Shown here: positions 1-6,932 of the stretch, one piece after another | Position numbering within the stretch: position 1 is the first letter of the stretch | How the letters are laid out: every line of letters starts with the position of its first letter | Assembly (NCBI GenBank): GCA_044360485.1 | Contig: JBIKKG010000149.1 | Span: forward strand, 1-8,034 | Reading direction: 5' to 3' | Source: UBA4615 sp044360485 | GTDB taxonomy: Bacteria > Pseudomonadota > Gammaproteobacteria > Burkholderiales > Burkholderiaceae_E | DNA length: 8,034 nucleotides | Position numbers and translations under genes: made by a program | Notes under the pieces: generated by a model | The model's input: only the letters and a program-made list of their open reading frames with translations | Databases searched by the model: none | Told to the model about the DNA's origin: nothing

Positions 1-1102
1 TGGGCACGAGAAACATCGATAAGCCCCGATAGCCAGGCGCCTCTTTCTCACTGCGTGCCAGCAGTGTCATGAGGTCGCTGCGGGCTCCGTGGGTCGTCCA
101 GGTCTTGTTGCCATGGATGTGCCAGACGGGTTCGCCAGATGCGCCGGCGGCGCGTTCCGCACGGGTTCGCAACGAAGCCAGATCGGAGCCGGTGTCGGGC
201 TCAGTGAAGGACGCGGTGGGAATGATGGCACCCGAGATGATGCCGGGCAGCAGGCGATGCTTCTGCTCCTCGGTGCCATTGAGCAGAATCAGTTCGCAGG
301 CGATTTCGGTGCGGGTGCCCAGCGATCCGAGCCCGATCCAGCCGCGCGACAACTCTTCGGTCACGACGCACATGGCGGTCTTGCTGAGCCCGGAGCCGCC
401 CCAGGACTCGGGCACGGTCAGCCCGAAAACGCCCAGTTCACCCAGCTCGGTAATGATCTCGTCCGGGATGAGCGCGTTGCGCAAGTGCCATTGATGCGCA
501 GCCTGTGCATGATCATCCGACCAGCGACCGAATTGACTGCGGATTTCAACGAGCGCCGGATCCTCAAAGCCCGGATCACCGAACGCCCGGGTGCCACGAC
601 CCGCCGCGATGAGCTCAGCGAGGCGTGCGCGCACGGGCGGCGCAAAGCCCTGCGTTCGCAGGCGATGGACCGCCATGTCGCCGTTGAAGGCAGCCAGGGC
701 TGCTGTGCTGCCCTCAAGCGTCTCAGGGCGAAAGATTTCCCCCTGGCTCATCGGCAATCCGCCTGACAGCTGCGCGAGGTATTCGCCAAAAGCCGATTGC
801 AGGATCAGCGTTTCAAGTTCGCCCAGCTGATCGATGGCATGCAGTCTGCGTGACCACTCCAGCATTTCGCGCAGCGAACGCACGTAGGTGGCGGCCCAGG
901 CGAACCCATGGGCGCGGGCTTGTTCGCGATTCAGCCCGTCGCCGCTTGGGTCCTGGGCAACCTGGGCACGCAGGGCGGTGCGCAGGGCATCGAGCAGATG
1001 CTCGGCTGCCGCAAGCGATTGCGCGCAAGAGGCGTCCAGATCATTCAGCGCCAGCGGCGACAGGGTAGCGGGGCGAACGGGCAGGGATTCAGGTTTGTTC
1101 AT
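1..1102 (-). CDS. mcd: Acyl-CoA dehydrogenase with long N-terminal extension, methylsuccinyl-CoA dehydrogenase-like (partial, C-terminus off the left edge)
   Basis: A FAD flavoenzyme of the acyl-CoA dehydrogenase superfamily. The best specific guess is (2S)-methylsuccinyl-CoA dehydrogenase, which oxidises methylsuccinyl-CoA to mesaconyl-C1-CoA in the ethylmalonyl-CoA pathway. The window holds 367 codons from ATG at 1102; the rest lies beyond base 1. Residues 1 to about 185 form a helix-rich extension that ordinary acyl-CoA dehydrogenases of about 380 residues lack and that Mcd has. The conserved N-terminal domain then starts near I187 (IRSQFGRW), followed by GVFGLTVPESWGG, the CVVTEELSRG helix and LGSLGTRTEIA. 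The middle domain carries the FTEPDTGSDLASLRTR signature (E301 in TEP) and GNKTWTTHG near 331-339. The catalytic glutamate and C-terminal helices are not in the window, so substrate type cannot be tested by active site. The start lies two bases after the mct stop, with no Shine-Dalgarno, which implies coupled translation. A dehydrogenase for another branched C5 acyl-CoA is the main alternative. Confidence 0.8.
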   Translation of the reverse strand, partial: MNKPESLPVRPATLSPLALNDLDASCAQSLAAAEHLLDALRTALRAQVAQDPSGDGLNREQARAHGFAWAATYVRSLREMLEWSRRLHAIDQLGELETLILQSAFGEYLAQLSGGLPMSQGEIFRPETLEGSTAALAAFNGDMAVHRLRTQGFAPPVRARLAELIAAGRGTRAFGDPGFEDPALVEIRSQFGRWSDDHAQAAHQWHLRNALIPDEIITELGELGVFGLTVPESWGGSGLSKTAMCVVTEELSRGWIGLGSLGTRTEIACELILLNGTEEQKHRLLPGIISGAIIPTASFTEPDTGSDLASLRTRAERAAGASGEPVWHIHGNKTWTTHGARSDLMTLLARSEKEAPGYRGLSMFLVP

Positions 1103-1104
1103 GG

Positions 1105-2367
1105 TCAGGGGCGTGAAGGTTGACCGCCCACGACCTGCGCCGCTTGCAGGCGTGCGGTCTGGGTGGCATCAAGTCCGAGGACATCGGACAGCACTTCGGC
1201 GGTCTGGGCGCCGATCAGCGAGGCGGGTTGTGGGGGCAGGCGCGTGGATTCACTGAATCCGATGGGTGAGCCTGTAGTGAGGAAGCGGCCGTAGCCGGGG
1301 TGCTCGATGCGTTGAAACATCGGGTTGGCTTCCGAGACCCGCGGGTCTTCGGCAAGCATCTGCTCAAAGCTGCGGTAGGGCCCCCAAAGCAGTGATTTGT
1401 CGGTCAAGGCAGCGGCCACCTCGGCCAGCGTACGCGACGCAAACCAGGGCCGAAAGACCGCCGAGATGAATTCGCGGGCTTTCCAACGGTGCTCTTCGGT
1501 ATCCAGCCGATAGCCCAGCAGCTCAGCTGCCTTGGAGAGCCCCGCCTCCAGACCGACTGCACGCACCAGCGCTTTCCACTGACGCTCGCTGATGGCCACG
1601 ACCATCACATGCCGCCCGTCGCTGGTGGCGAAGGCATCGCCGTAGGCGCCGTAGAGAAAGTTGCCGTCGGCGACGCGGCGGCTCGCATTGACTTCGACAT
1701 CGGCCACATACCCGAGGGTGGCTGCCGTTGAGAACGCCACGTCCGCCAGGGTCAGATGCACCAGTTGGCCTTGACCTGTGAGGCGTCGGTGGCGTTCGGC
1801 AGCGAGGATGGCCGTGGCCAGGGTCATGCCGGCCAGCATGTCCCACGCCGGCAGGGTGTGGTTGGTGGGGCGGGCGCCGTCACCTGTGATGAGCGGAAAG
1901 CCAGCGGCGCAATTGACGGTGTAATCGACCGCATTGGCGCCATCGGGCGAGCCGCTCAGCTGCACCATGATCAGGTCTGGCCGCAACGCGCGCAGGGCCT
2001 CGTAGCCCAAGTCACCGTCAACCCCGAGATTGGTCAGAAAAATGCCGGCTGACTCACCGGGCGCAGTGATCAGCGACTGCATCAGCTGCTTGCCCTGCGG
2101 ATGGCGCGGATCAATCTCGACCGAGCGCTTGCCATGATTGAGGGACGCCCAGTACAGGCTGAGCCCTGCATCGTTGAGGGGCAGTCGCTTGGCGTCGATG
2201 TTGCCGCCGGGTGGGTCGATGCGGATGACATCTGCGCCCAGCTGCGAGAGCGCCAGGCCACACGAGGGGGCTGCGACAAACGCAGAGAACTCGACGATGC
2301 GCAGCCCTTTTAGTGGCGGTGCCCCGGCGCTTGTCTCTTGCGTATCAGATGGAGGAATGAGCGTCAT
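1105..2367 (-). CDS. mct: Mesaconyl-CoA C1-C4 CoA transferase (2-methylfumaryl-CoA isomerase), class III CaiB/BaiF family
   Basis: This 420-residue cytoplasmic enzyme belongs to the class III CoA-transferase family. It most resembles Chloroflexus Mct, which moves CoA within one molecule from the C1 to the C4 carboxyl of mesaconate. Features shared with Mct as I recall it: SAFVAAP at 28-34, QLGADVIRIDP at 42-52, HGKRSVEID near 78-86, VDYTVN at 147-152, LPAWD at 172-176, AAERHRRLTGQGQLV at 189-203, GNFLYGAYG at 235-243 and the ending block NPMF...TTGSP. Asp176 of LPAWD sits where the family's catalytic aspartate is expected. Length agrees with Chloroflexus Mct (about 409). The first 20 residues are a poorly conserved tail, so a slightly later start is possible, but the ATG at 2367 lies two bases after the upstream stop (TGACCATG). 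No good Shine-Dalgarno is seen, in keeping with termination-reinitiation. It sits between a mipA-like gene and an Mcd-like gene, which supports a mesaconyl-CoA substrate. A CoA-transferase for another dicarboxylate is the alternative. Confidence 0.85.
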   Translation of the reverse strand: MTLIPPSDTQETSAGAPPLKGLRIVEFSAFVAAPSCGLALSQLGADVIRIDPPGGNIDAKRLPLNDAGLSLYWASLNHGKRSVEIDPRHPQGKQLMQSLITAPGESAGIFLTNLGVDGDLGYEALRALRPDLIMVQLSGSPDGANAVDYTVNCAAGFPLITGDGARPTNHTLPAWDMLAGMTLATAILAAERHRRLTGQGQLVHLTLADVAFSTAATLGYVADVEVNASRRVADGNFLYGAYGDAFATSDGRHVMVVAISERQWKALVRAVGLEAGLSKAAELLGYRLDTEEHRWKAREFISAVFRPWFASRTLAEVAAALTDKSLLWGPYRSFEQMLAEDPRVSEANPMFQRIEHPGYGRFLTTGSPIGFSESTRLPPQPASLIGAQTAEVLSDVLGLDATQTARLQAAQVVGGQPSRP

Positions 2368-2369
2368 GG

Positions 2370-3164
2370 TCAGAAGAGCTGGTAGGCCAGCGATACGAAT
2401 CCGGTGACGGTGGTGCGGTCGCGCACGATCGGCGAATCGGCTGCATCACCCAACAGATGAGCGAACCCGATACCGCCGATGGCGAACCAACGTCCTGCGA
2501 AGAAATGGTTGACGCTGACACCTGCATGCAGGCTGCGAAAGCCGGCACCCGGGGAATACACCGGATAGCCCGAGGCCAACGACTGACCGGCGTCGACGCC
2601 GAACCAGGTTTGCTGAGATTTGGCGTTGCCTGCAGTGCCGAACCCGAACACGCTGGCTCGGGTGGTGGGCGCGAGCATCATGTCGTAACGGGCGCCGGCA
2701 TCGAATTCACCGCCTCGTCCGCCTGCCCGGATGTTCGCACCGATCACCCAGTTGGGGCTCAGTCGCTGAGTCGCGTAGGCGCTGGCCTCGACTCCCCAGC
2801 CCAGATCGCCCATCCCGCGCAGCGCTGCGGAATCCCCTTCTTGGCGCGGCAGTTGCGGGATCAGGCGTACGCCGACCTGCGTGACCCGCGAATTGATGAA
2901 GGAATACCCAATGCCGCTGCCGCTGCTGGCGAAAAATCCGTTCACATGCGCGTAGTCAATCAGCGGCAGCAGCATGATGCTGCGGTCCGATGAGCCGTGG
3001 TAGGCCGGCCGGAACAAGGCCGACCCCCCTACCAGCAGCCGGCTCTCGCCGGGACCGACCGGTGGCAGGCTGACAATGCCCTGATACTGAGCGGCAGCTG
3101 GCAGGGCGGCGCACAAGGCGCCGGCCGCAACCGCATGGACGGTGAGGCGTTGCAGTGGGTGCAT
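2370..3164 (-). CDS. MipA/OmpV family outer-membrane beta-barrel protein
   Basis: A 264-residue predicted outer-membrane protein. Residues 1-25 form a signal peptide with an Arg near the start, an Ala/Leu-rich core and a PAAA-Q cleavage site after A25. The mature part consists of alternating polar/hydrophobic strands rich in Gly, Tyr and Phe and ends in LAYQLF with a terminal Phe, the usual beta-barrel assembly signal. The family pattern is visible: GGSALFRPAYHGSSD, IMLLPLIDYAHVNGFF, a SGYPVYSPGAGFRS stretch, and GDAADSPIVRDRTTVTGFVSLAYQLF at the end (quoted in part). MipA was first described as a protein bridging murein transglycosylase MltA and PBP1B; OmpV relatives are porin-like, and most members have no known role. 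ATG at 3164 is preceded by AGGA six bases upstream. It is the first clear gene of a leftward unit, with only two bases before mct. An envelope protein leading an operon of CoA enzymes is unusual; a role in substrate entry would be speculation. Confidence 0.88.
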   Translation of the reverse strand: MHPLQRLTVHAVAAGALCAALPAAAQYQGIVSLPPVGPGESRLLVGGSALFRPAYHGSSDRSIMLLPLIDYAHVNGFFASSGSGIGYSFINSRVTQVGVRLIPQLPRQEGDSAALRGMGDLGWGVEASAYATQRLSPNWVIGANIRAGGRGGEFDAGARYDMMLAPTTRASVFGFGTAGNAKSQQTWFGVDAGQSLASGYPVYSPGAGFRSLHAGVSVNHFFAGRWFAIGGIGFAHLLGDAADSPIVRDRTTVTGFVSLAYQLF

Positions 3165-3229
3165 CAGGATTCCTGAAAAGAGAAGGGGTCGCGCGGGACA
3201 TCGCGCACATCAGTCGGCAATTCCATCAC
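3164..3229 (-). other. Possible 21-codon leader ORF, or remnant gene end, overlapping the mipA-like start
   Basis: A minus-strand reading frame begins GTG-ATG at 3229-3224 and ends in TGA at 3166-3164, which overlaps the mipA-like ATG as TGATG. A GAGG lies eight bases before the GTG (3241-3238). The last residues read DVRDVPRDPFSFQES. The same frame stays open upstream through the whole intergenic region and on into the opposite-strand DUF1631 gene, and its intergenic part (about 48 codons) has roughly 73% G/C in third positions and a protein-like mix including Trp, Tyr and Phe. I do not recognise it. It could be a translated leader coupled to the barrel gene, the surviving 3' end of a displaced gene, or chance. 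Confidence 0.2.
3171..3174 (-). promoter_or_regulatory. Shine-Dalgarno of the mipA-like gene
   Basis: On the minus strand AGGA lies six bases before the ATG at 3164-3162. It is the only clear ribosome-binding site in the three-gene leftward unit; the two downstream genes have none and probably depend on coupled translation. Confidence 0.55.
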
Positions 3230-3263
3230 AAAGCGGGCCTCGGTGTTGCCGTAGCATCGCAAA

Positions 3264-3284
3264 GGGCCCCAGTACTCGGGGCTC
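3264..3284. other. GC-rich hairpin in the divergent intergenic region
   Basis: GGGCCCC (3264-3270) can pair with GGGGCTC (3278-3284), giving seven pairs including one G-U around the loop AGTACTC. It ends 24 bases before the DUF1631 start codon. No T-run follows on either strand, so a classical terminator is unlikely; it may be a leader structure or chance in GC-rich DNA. I see no convincing -35/-10 pair on either strand in 3165-3308. Confidence 0.3.
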
Positions 3285-3308
3285 GTCCAATTCCGGAAAC
3301 ATTCGCTC

Positions 3309-5741
3309 GTGACTGATCCTGAACGCTTTGCCTTGTTCGCCGAAACGCGGGAGCGGATCGGGCTGGCGTTCGTGCGTGAACTCACCGAAGCGATTATCGC
3401 GCTGGCCGATGCGATCGATCGGCCGACCGATCCCGATGCGGCCGACACGCTCGCATGCGATGGGTCCACCGCGGCTGCGATGCTGCGAGAGCAGGCGCCC
3501 ACCCGTGCGCGGCGTGGTTTGAGCAGTCTCAACGACCTGACCTTCCGATTGCTGGAACTGAACCAGACCCAGACGCGCGCGGACGATTCATCGCTTCTCA
3601 GCCTGTTGCCGGGGCGCAGCATCGATCTGCAGATTCTTGCCGACGAGCTGGCCCACGCCATTCGCGACTTGCTGGGTCCGGCATATGCCGGCTGGCTGGG
3701 TCGCGTGGATGCACTGACGCGGGTCGCCGCCACCGAAACGCGCGCCCCGTTTGGTGCTGGCACGCTGGCGGCTGCGGCGATCGAAGGCCTCGATTCCTTG
3801 TGTTCGGATCGCGCGCTTCGGCCTGCCATGCGCATTGCCGTGCTCGAGCAACTCGCCCCGCGCCTGGCACGGGTGCTGCTCGATGCCGACCAGTGGCTCG
3901 CGATACGTCTCGGACAACCTGCGCCGTTGGCGTCACCGGTGCGGCCACCGATCGGGGCGGGTGGCGCATCGCGGGCGCCAAGTGGCGTGCATCAAACCGA
4001 TGTGAGCCGCAACGAGTCGGTGTCAGAGGCGCCGCCACGGGGAGCCGAGTCCACGCCAATCGAGCCGCCGGCAGCACGCGCACTGGGCTTGACGGATTCT
4101 CTGGCGTATCACCTTGATCTCGCCGAGTCACTCGGATGGTCGCCCATGGCCTCGTCTGCGCCGCAGCCACCACCGCTTGTGCGTGCGTCCGTGCTGGCGC
4201 GATCCGACGAATTCGAGCAGGACGCCGTCAAATTTGCGCGCTCTCACCAAGTCGAACCTTTTGGTCGGCAAGCGCGTCAGCTCTTTTTTGCCCAGCCCAG
4301 ACGACGCATGCTGCAGTTGGGCGCGTCGCCTGGCCAGGTGGCGGTGCTCGATCTGGTCGCAGGCCTGTTCGATTACGTTTGTGAGGATCGGAGGTTGCCT
4401 GCTGCAGCGCGCCCACTCATGTGGCGGTTGCAACAGCCGGTTGCGGCGCTGGCCACGCTCGACGTCGGTTTTCTGGGCGATGACGCGCGCTCTGTGCGCA
4501 AGATGGTGGAGTCGATCGCCGCTCTGGCGGTGGCGCACAGCGACGAGGTCGCCCGTCACGGCGAGGTATACCGGCGTCTGGAGACCAGCGTGCGGGCGAT
4601 CGAAGTCATCGCCCATGCGCTGCAGACACGCTCGGCTGTGTTGGGTGAACGGATTCGACATGAGTACCGTCGCGCCGAGCAAGGGGTAGGGATGCTGGTG
4701 TCACGACTGGCGCGGGAGCGCGATCTCCTGGATGTGGCTCCAGACCGTCGCAATCGGCGCAATCTCTCGCGACGCCCGTCGCGCGAAACCGAACGTGCCG
4801 TGACGCACAAGCTCGAAACCATGCTGCGCGATCGCCTGGCGCGCTGCGATGTGCCTGAACCGGTGCAGGAATTTCTGCTGGCGGTGTGGTTGCGTCATTT
4901 GCGCACCTCGTTGCTGCGTGACGGTGAGGACAGCGCGTCGTTCAAGCTGGCGATGCAGGTCGTCGACGATTTGCTCTGGAGCCTGGACGCATCTGGCCCA
5001 GGATTGAGTCGCCGGCAGCTCGCGCAGCGCATCCCGCCGCTGATTCGCACGCTCACGCAAGGCGTCACGGCCATCGGCGCGAGGCAGGAGGAGTACCAGC
5101 CCTTTCTGGACGCACTCTTTCTGATGCACCTGCGCAAGATGCAGAAAATGCCGCGCGATGCCCAGCCGGATAACCAGCGGGCGGACGACCTGACCGCGCA
5201 GGTGCCGCCGGCTGAGAGCGTCTGGCCGACGACCCATGTGATGCCTGAGCCTTTTCAGGCGTTGGATGAGGCTGGGGCAGACGGCCTTGATCAGCCGGTC
5301 ACGCACGCCAGGCCTGCAGGGTTGACCGAGCGCCGGTCGCAGGAGACTGCGCCACCGGCCACTGACGCAGGCGACGCCCCGGCGCAAACCGTGTTGGCCT
5401 CCGAAGCGTTCAACGCGTCCTCTGAAGGTGATGCGCGTCCTGCGGTGGTGCACGATGAACAGTTGTCGCGTGTGCTGGCGGCCATTGATTTGAACGATCT
5501 GCCACAGGCGCCGCGTCGGTTGGCCTTGCGTCCGGACGAATCGGTGGACAGCCTGCGCGTAGGCGATTGGCTCGAGATGGACGGTCGGGGAGGGGAGTTA
5601 CAGCAGGTGAAAGTGGCCTGGATCAACCCCGCCCGCACGGTGCTGCTGCTGGTCCGTCGGGATGACCGGCGGGTGATTTCCTTGCGGGCCAGCGAACTGC
5701 ATCAGCGGTTCACACAGCACAAAGCGGTGCTGATCGTCTGA
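3309..5741 (+). CDS. DUF1631 family protein (function unknown)
   Basis: An 810-residue soluble protein with no signal peptide or membrane segment. It matches the DUF1631 family of beta- and gammaproteobacteria, sometimes misnamed thymidine phosphorylase. An N-terminal helical region (1 to about 200) is followed by a Pro/Ala/Ser-rich linker (about 203-258). A large helical core follows, whose family hallmark is WRLQQPVAALATLD at 372-385 and then GDDARSVRKMV (the usual LQ-P-V...D...HPaR-l pattern; here the HPAR motif is degenerate, DARSVR). Residues about 447-475 look coiled-coil. A second acidic, Pro-rich linker (about 617-725) leads to a small beta-rich C-terminal domain starting VGDWLEMDG at 751, followed by KVAWINPARTVLLLV, the part of this family that looks PilZ-like. 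GTG at 3309 is the only usable start: upstream codons back to a TAG at 3252 hold no ATG or GTG. The Shine-Dalgarno is weak (GGAA, 10 bases away). Divergent from mipA-like, convergent with fbpC across 22 bp and no visible terminator. Confidence 0.85.
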   Translation: MTDPERFALFAETRERIGLAFVRELTEAIIALADAIDRPTDPDAADTLACDGSTAAAMLREQAPTRARRGLSSLNDLTFRLLELNQTQTRADDSSLLSLLPGRSIDLQILADELAHAIRDLLGPAYAGWLGRVDALTRVAATETRAPFGAGTLAAAAIEGLDSLCSDRALRPAMRIAVLEQLAPRLARVLLDADQWLAIRLGQPAPLASPVRPPIGAGGASRAPSGVHQTDVSRNESVSEAPPRGAESTPIEPPAARALGLTDSLAYHLDLAESLGWSPMASSAPQPPPLVRASVLARSDEFEQDAVKFARSHQVEPFGRQARQLFFAQPRRRMLQLGASPGQVAVLDLVAGLFDYVCEDRRLPAAARPLMWRLQQPVAALATLDVGFLGDDARSVRKMVESIAALAVAHSDEVARHGEVYRRLETSVRAIEVIAHALQTRSAVLGERIRHEYRRAEQGVGMLVSRLARERDLLDVAPDRRNRRNLSRRPSRETERAVTHKLETMLRDRLARCDVPEPVQEFLLAVWLRHLRTSLLRDGEDSASFKLAMQVVDDLLWSLDASGPGLSRRQLAQRIPPLIRTLTQGVTAIGARQEEYQPFLDALFLMHLRKMQKMPRDAQPDNQRADDLTAQVPPAESVWPTTHVMPEPFQALDEAGADGLDQPVTHARPAGLTERRSQETAPPATDAGDAPAQTVLASEAFNASSEGDARPAVVHDEQLSRVLAAIDLNDLPQAPRRLALRPDESVDSLRVGDWLEMDGRGGELQQVKVAWINPARTVLLLVRRDDRRVISLRASELHQRFTQHKAVLIV

Positions 5742-5763
5742 GCGCTGCCTCGCATCGGCGGCG

Positions 5764-6903
5764 TCAGTCGATGGCGAAGGTCACGATATGGTCGGCAGCG
5801 AATCGGATACCGATCGGCATGCCGATGCGGTGATCATGATGGCTGGGCACCAGCGCCAGGAGCTTGCTGCCACTGGGGAGTTCAAGCGTGTAGAGGAACT
5901 GCGCGCCGCGAAACGCTTTGCGCCGCACCACGGCCTGTATGGGACTGTCGTCATCATGGACCACGTCGTCGGGGCGCAGCAGCACCAGCAACTGCCCCCG
6001 TGCGTTGGCCTGCCGCCTGGCCTGATCTCGTTCAGCAGGCTCGGTGATCGGCAGCAAACCCAGCTCGACTTCCACCTGCTCATGGCCCGGGGCACCACGT
6101 AACTGCCCCGGCAGAAACACACCCAGGCCCACGAAATCAGCCACGCTTCGGCTGTCAGGGTGGTGATACAGCCGATACGCTTCATCCCACTGCGCAATGC
6201 GGCCCTGCTCCATCACACCGATCACATCGGCCATGGCAAAGGCTTCGTATTGATCGTGCGTCACGAGCAGCGTCGTGGTCCCATGCCCTTTGAGCATGTC
6301 GCGCAGCTCCAGCGCCAGTTGTTCGCGCAGATCCGGGTCCAGGTTGGAGAAGGGCTCATCGAGCAGCAGCACCGATGGCTCGGGAGCCAAGGCACGGGCG
6401 AGCGCCACGCGCTGCTGCTGACCGCCGGACAGTTCGTGGGGAAAGCGCCGTTGAGCCTGCTTCAGGCCGACCAGCTCCAGCATCTGTTGGGTACGCTGCT
6501 GGCGGTGCGCGGAGTTCAGGGTTCGCAAGCCGAATGCGATGTTGTCCGCAACGCTCAAGTGCGGAAACAGTGCGTAGTCCTGGAACACGACACCGATGCC
6601 GCGCCGCTCGGGCGCTACGAGCATCCCGGGCTCGGACAATAGGGTTCCGGCGGTTCGAATGCGGCCTCGATCGGGCGCGACGAAGCCTGCAACGGCCCGC
6701 AGGGCGGTGGTCTTTCCGCAGCCCGAGCTGCCCAGCAGACAGCCGATTTCGCCTGCAGCGAGCGAGAAGCTCAAATCCTGCAAAACAGTGAGCCGGGCGC
6801 CGCCCGCAGCGAACGAGACGCTCACGTCCTCGACCTGCAGGGCCGCAGGGGGTTGCGACGGCGATGCAGCCGGAGCGGTTGGGGCAAGCGAGGTGGTGTT
6901 CAA
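5764..6903 (-). CDS. fbpC: Ferric iron ABC transporter, ATP-binding protein
   Basis: A 379-residue ATPase that powers Fe3+ import across the inner membrane together with an FbpB-type permease. Numbered from the TTG at 6903: Walker A GSSGCGKT 58-65, Q-loop Gln108 in FQDYALFPHL, signature LSGGQ 158-162 followed by QQR, Walker B VLLLDE 178-183, D-loop SNLD 186-189 and H-loop His216 in VTHDQ. The C-terminal third carries a TOBE-like domain with LLRPDDVVHDDDSP and FRGAQFLYTLELPSG, typical of FbpC/AfuC iron ATPases. Length suits the family (about 350) with a 20-residue Ala/Pro-rich N-terminal tail. The frame stays open upstream to 7179, but that part overlaps the divergent permease gene and is low in sense, and no ATG occurs in frame near the domain. 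TTG at 6903 is therefore preferred, though it lacks a Shine-Dalgarno. Likely iron-repressed through the Fur-like site upstream. Polyamine or sulfate ATPases are less likely because of the C-terminal motifs. Confidence 0.88.
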   Translation of the reverse strand: MNTTSLAPTAPAASPSQPPAALQVEDVSVSFAAGGARLTVLQDLSFSLAAGEIGCLLGSSGCGKTTALRAVAGFVAPDRGRIRTAGTLLSEPGMLVAPERRGIGVVFQDYALFPHLSVADNIAFGLRTLNSAHRQQRTQQMLELVGLKQAQRRFPHELSGGQQQRVALARALAPEPSVLLLDEPFSNLDPDLREQLALELRDMLKGHGTTTLLVTHDQYEAFAMADVIGVMEQGRIAQWDEAYRLYHHPDSRSVADFVGLGVFLPGQLRGAPGHEQVEVELGLLPITEPAERDQARRQANARGQLLVLLRPDDVVHDDDSPIQAVVRRKAFRGAQFLYTLELPSGSKLLALVPSHHDHRIGMPIGIRFAADHIVTFAID

Positions 6904-6932
6904 GGCAGACCGAGGTGGTGCAGCGCACGAAT

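Noticed and set aside
89..766. 225-codon plus-strand open frame
   Set aside because: It is antisense to the clear acyl-CoA dehydrogenase, has no recognisable motif, and long open antisense frames are expected in GC-rich genes.
3309..3835. Extension of the intergenic minus-strand frame into the DUF1631 gene
   Set aside because: Inside the DUF1631 gene the product is a Ser/Arg/Ala-rich antisense shadow; only the intergenic tail looks protein-like.
4701..5453. 250-codon minus-strand frame rich in Arg and Gln
   Set aside because: Antisense to the conserved DUF1631 core, with shadow-like composition.
5742..5763. Bidirectional terminator between the convergent genes
   Set aside because: Only 22 bp, with no stable inverted repeat or T-run.
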